Assembly: GCA_019918135.1 (NCBI GenBank)
Contig: WBZZ01003702.1
Coordinates: 62,001 to 126,000, forward strand
Direction: 5' to 3'
DNA length: 64,000 bases
Source of the DNA: Paulinella micropora
Lineage: Eukaryota > Cercozoa > Imbricatea > Euglyphida > Paulinellidae
Made by a program: the position numbers and the translations under genes. Below the pieces are notes generated by a model. The model saw nothing but the letters and a program-made list of their open reading frames with translations. It ran no database searches and was not told the origin of the DNA. Shown here in pieces: positions 62,640 to 64,000 of the stretch (positions are counted from its first letter, which is position 1; every line of letters begins with the position of its first letter).

Positions 62640-63251
62640 TTAGCGCCGAGTCAGCGCAAGCGATGCTAAAACAAACTCCCATGCGTTAGGTGAGCTGGGA
62701 GCGGTGAGACCGGTGCCGCGTTGGGGGGTGGAAGGTGAGTTACCAGCAGACAGAGCGCCAGCTGCCATCCGCGCGATGAGATCCTCCAGCAAGCTTTCTC
62801 TCTCGCTCTTACTATTTTTGTTGTTGTTGTTGTTGTTGTTGCTGTTGTTGTTGCTGATGTTGTTGTTGTTGTTATCATTATCATCATAGTTTTTCTTGTT
62901 CTTGTTATTCTTCTTCATCTTCTTCTTCACTCTCTCGTCCTCTTCTTCTGAGCTTTCCTCCTCCTCCTCCTCCTCCTCCTCCTTCTCCTTCTTCGAATTC
63001 TTCCTCTTTCTTCTCTCCTCTTCCCGTTGTCGCTTCTCTTGCGCCTCTTTTTCCTTCCGATCTTGCGCTTCTTTTTTCTTCCTTTCCTCCTCTCTCAACT
63101 TTCTTTCTTCTGCTAGCATTTCCTTAATGGATGCGGCTTGTTCTGACATTGCATTGTTCACAAGATCCTGAACGACTTCTTTCGACACGCCGGCGGACGA
63201 ACTACCCTGAATACAATACCGGTCGCCGTTGTTTTGAAAGAAGTCGTTCAT
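62640..63251 (-). CDS. charged coiled-coil ORF with a microsatellite-encoded Asn tract
   Basis: Minus-strand ATG 63251 gives 203 residues: a short N-terminus (FFQNNGDRYCIQGSS), a helix (KEVVQDLVNNAMSEQ), a long Lys/Arg/Glu coiled coil (about residues 40-115), an acidic patch, a Lys-rich and Asn-rich tract encoded by (GTT)n and related triplets, and a C-terminal helix (ERESLLEDLIARMAAGALS). The non-repeat ends look genuinely protein-like. It resembles the N-terminal (gag-like) proteins of some retroelements or a plain nuclear charged protein; the function is not recognisable. Confidence 0.4.
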   Translation of the reverse strand: MNDFFQNNGDRYCIQGSSSAGVSKEVVQDLVNNAMSEQAASIKEMLAEERKLREEERKKKEAQDRKEKEAQEKRQREEERRKRKNSKKEKEEEEEEEEESSEEEDERVKKKMKKNNKNKKNYDDNDNNNNNISNNNSNNNNNNNKNSKSERESLLEDLIARMAAGALSAGNSPSTPQRGTGLTAPSSPNAWEFVLASLALTRR

Positions 63252-63310
63252 TTCTTGCGAACAAGGCAGTGGCAGAACAAACCAACAGCAACGACAACAA
63301 CAACAACAAA

Positions 63311-63312
<2 letters not shown>

Positions 63313-63360
<48 letters not shown>
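63313..63360. repeat. (AAT)n microsatellite, tail of the left SINE-like unit
   Basis: About 15 AAT units, directly adjoining TATCTCCTGCCAATTGCTGAG on its right. Confidence 0.85.
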
Positions 63361-63535
63361 GTATATCTCCTGCCAATTGCTGAGACAAAAGGCCATGTGC
63401 ATCCAGTCCTCCATTCCATAAGGAAAGTCTCCACACCAATCGGTGGAATAAAGGAAGTGACGGCATAGAACATCACTCTAGGAGCTTTATACCAATCAGC
63501 CCATGGAAAGGGACCGATGGCCTATGTACTCCCTA
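63361..63535 (-). mobile_element. SINE-like fragment (minus strand) with ATT tail, 5' end missing
   Basis: Read on the minus strand, it ends CTCAGCAATTGGCAGGAGAT followed by (ATT)n, similar in plan to the tail of the SINE to the right (CATCAGCCATTGACAGAGAA then (ATT)n). It lacks the tRNA-like head. Confidence 0.45.
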
Positions 63536-63596
<61 letters not shown>

Positions 63597-63597
63597 G
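63536..63597. repeat. (AAT)n microsatellite, tail of the tRNA-derived SINE
   Basis: About 20 AAT units between the two SINE bodies; on the minus strand it is the 3' tail of the right-hand SINE. Confidence 0.85.
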
Positions 63598-63864
63598 TGC
63601 TTCTCTGTCAATGGCTGATGCATTTCTGCACATGCGCCTCCATCGTCTCACCCGTGAGGGGAGTACGAAGAATTGACGATAAGCTCTAATGACACCCCCG
63701 CAAGGGCAGTTCCAACACTTCCAGACGGGCCGGTATGTTCAATGAAAATACTGGTCCAGAAATAGACCGGTATGTTCAATGAAAATACTGGTGGCACCGA
63801 CGGGAATCGAACTGGCGACAGGGCCCAGATGGTAGAACTTGACCACTGGGCTATCACGGTGTCC
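63598..63864 (-). mobile_element. tRNA-derived SINE
   Basis: On the minus strand the head at 63864 reads like a tRNA gene: acceptor-like GGACACCG, A box TAGCCCAGTGG (63843-63853), B box AGTTCGATTCCC (63802-63813) and CGGTGCCACC. A tRNA-unrelated body follows, with a 26-bp tandem duplication (ACCAGTATTTTCATTGAACA..., 63731-63793), and an (ATT)n tail. Such elements are transcribed by RNA polymerase III from the internal boxes and mobilised by a partner LINE. Confidence 0.75.

Positions 63865-63865
<1 letters not shown>

Positions 63866-63902
<37 letters not shown>
63866..63902. repeat. (AAT)n microsatellite at the SINE head
   Basis: About 12 AAT units directly outside the tRNA-like head, suggesting insertion of one SINE into the tail of another. 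Confidence 0.8.
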
Positions 63903-64000
63903 GTTTGAAAAAAAAATGTCAGCGCTTCCCGTTAGAGAGATTATACTCGGAAAAAAAAGACAGGGAAAGGCTCACTGATAGAATGCCACACACACTAGCT

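Noticed and set aside
63791-63864. A functional tRNA gene on the minus strand
   Set aside because: A and B boxes are good, but the acceptor stem is imperfect and it continues into a SINE body with an ATT tail.
1-64000. CRISPR array
   Set aside because: The many tandem repeats are microsatellites or satellites without regular unique spacers, and the DNA is eukaryotic.

Overview
The window is nuclear DNA of a eukaryote, most likely a protist or microalga. The direct evidence is a ten-exon zinc-transporter gene with GT-AG introns, LTR retrotransposons, a tRNA-derived SINE, a Fanzor (eukaryotic TnpB) remnant and abundant microsatellites. I cannot name the species.

Layout. (1) Bases 1 to about 15,450 hold an integrated Polinton-like virus (PLV, the virophage/Polinton side of the adenovirus-like dsDNA viruses); its left end lies outside the window. 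On the + strand it carries a fibre gene with an S74 chaperone tail, a small membrane protein, the A32-type packaging ATPase, a basic virion protein, an Ulp1/adenain-type protease, a minor capsid (penton-like) protein, the major capsid protein and a second virion-like gene. On the - strand are a small Cys-rich membrane protein, two paralogous small proteins with an ExoX-C-like domain, and a family B DNA polymerase. Five intergenic sites carry palindromic elements. (2) 15.5-19.6 kb: AT-rich sequence, an (AAC)n tract, and a decayed pogo/DDE_1-like transposon with a zinc-ribbon segment and an OTU protease. (3) 19.5-35.5 kb: G-rich satellite arrays, inverted at the right end, interrupted by a young Copia element whose polyprotein contains a MYND zinc finger, and by GC-rich unrecognised ORFs. 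(4) 35.6-37.1 kb: a small membrane ORF and the Fanzor remnant. (5) 37.1-44.7 kb: a second, rearranged PLV fragment (partial penton and capsid genes, the two ExoX-C-like genes in inverted arrangement, a different DNA polymerase and small nucleic-acid-binding ORFs). A 1.4-kb unknown element interrupts its polymerase. (6) 45.9-48.0 kb: a ~360-bp satellite with a pyrimidine microsatellite. (7) 48.1-52.0 kb: the zinc transporter. (8) 55.9-61.9 kb: a Gypsy-like gag-protease-RT-RNase H element with no integrase visible. (9) 62.6-64.0 kb: a charged coiled-coil ORF, (AAT)n tracts and SINEs.

The PLV genes form the usual morphogenesis set (capsid, penton, ATPase, protease) plus a polymerase, so the ancestor could package DNA. 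Almost every long PLV gene has lesions. Several breaks are single missing bases in A-runs, which could be assembly errors. Others are in-frame stops, some at probable Gln codons, which look like genuine decay. All assignments come from reading translations by eye; no database search was possible.
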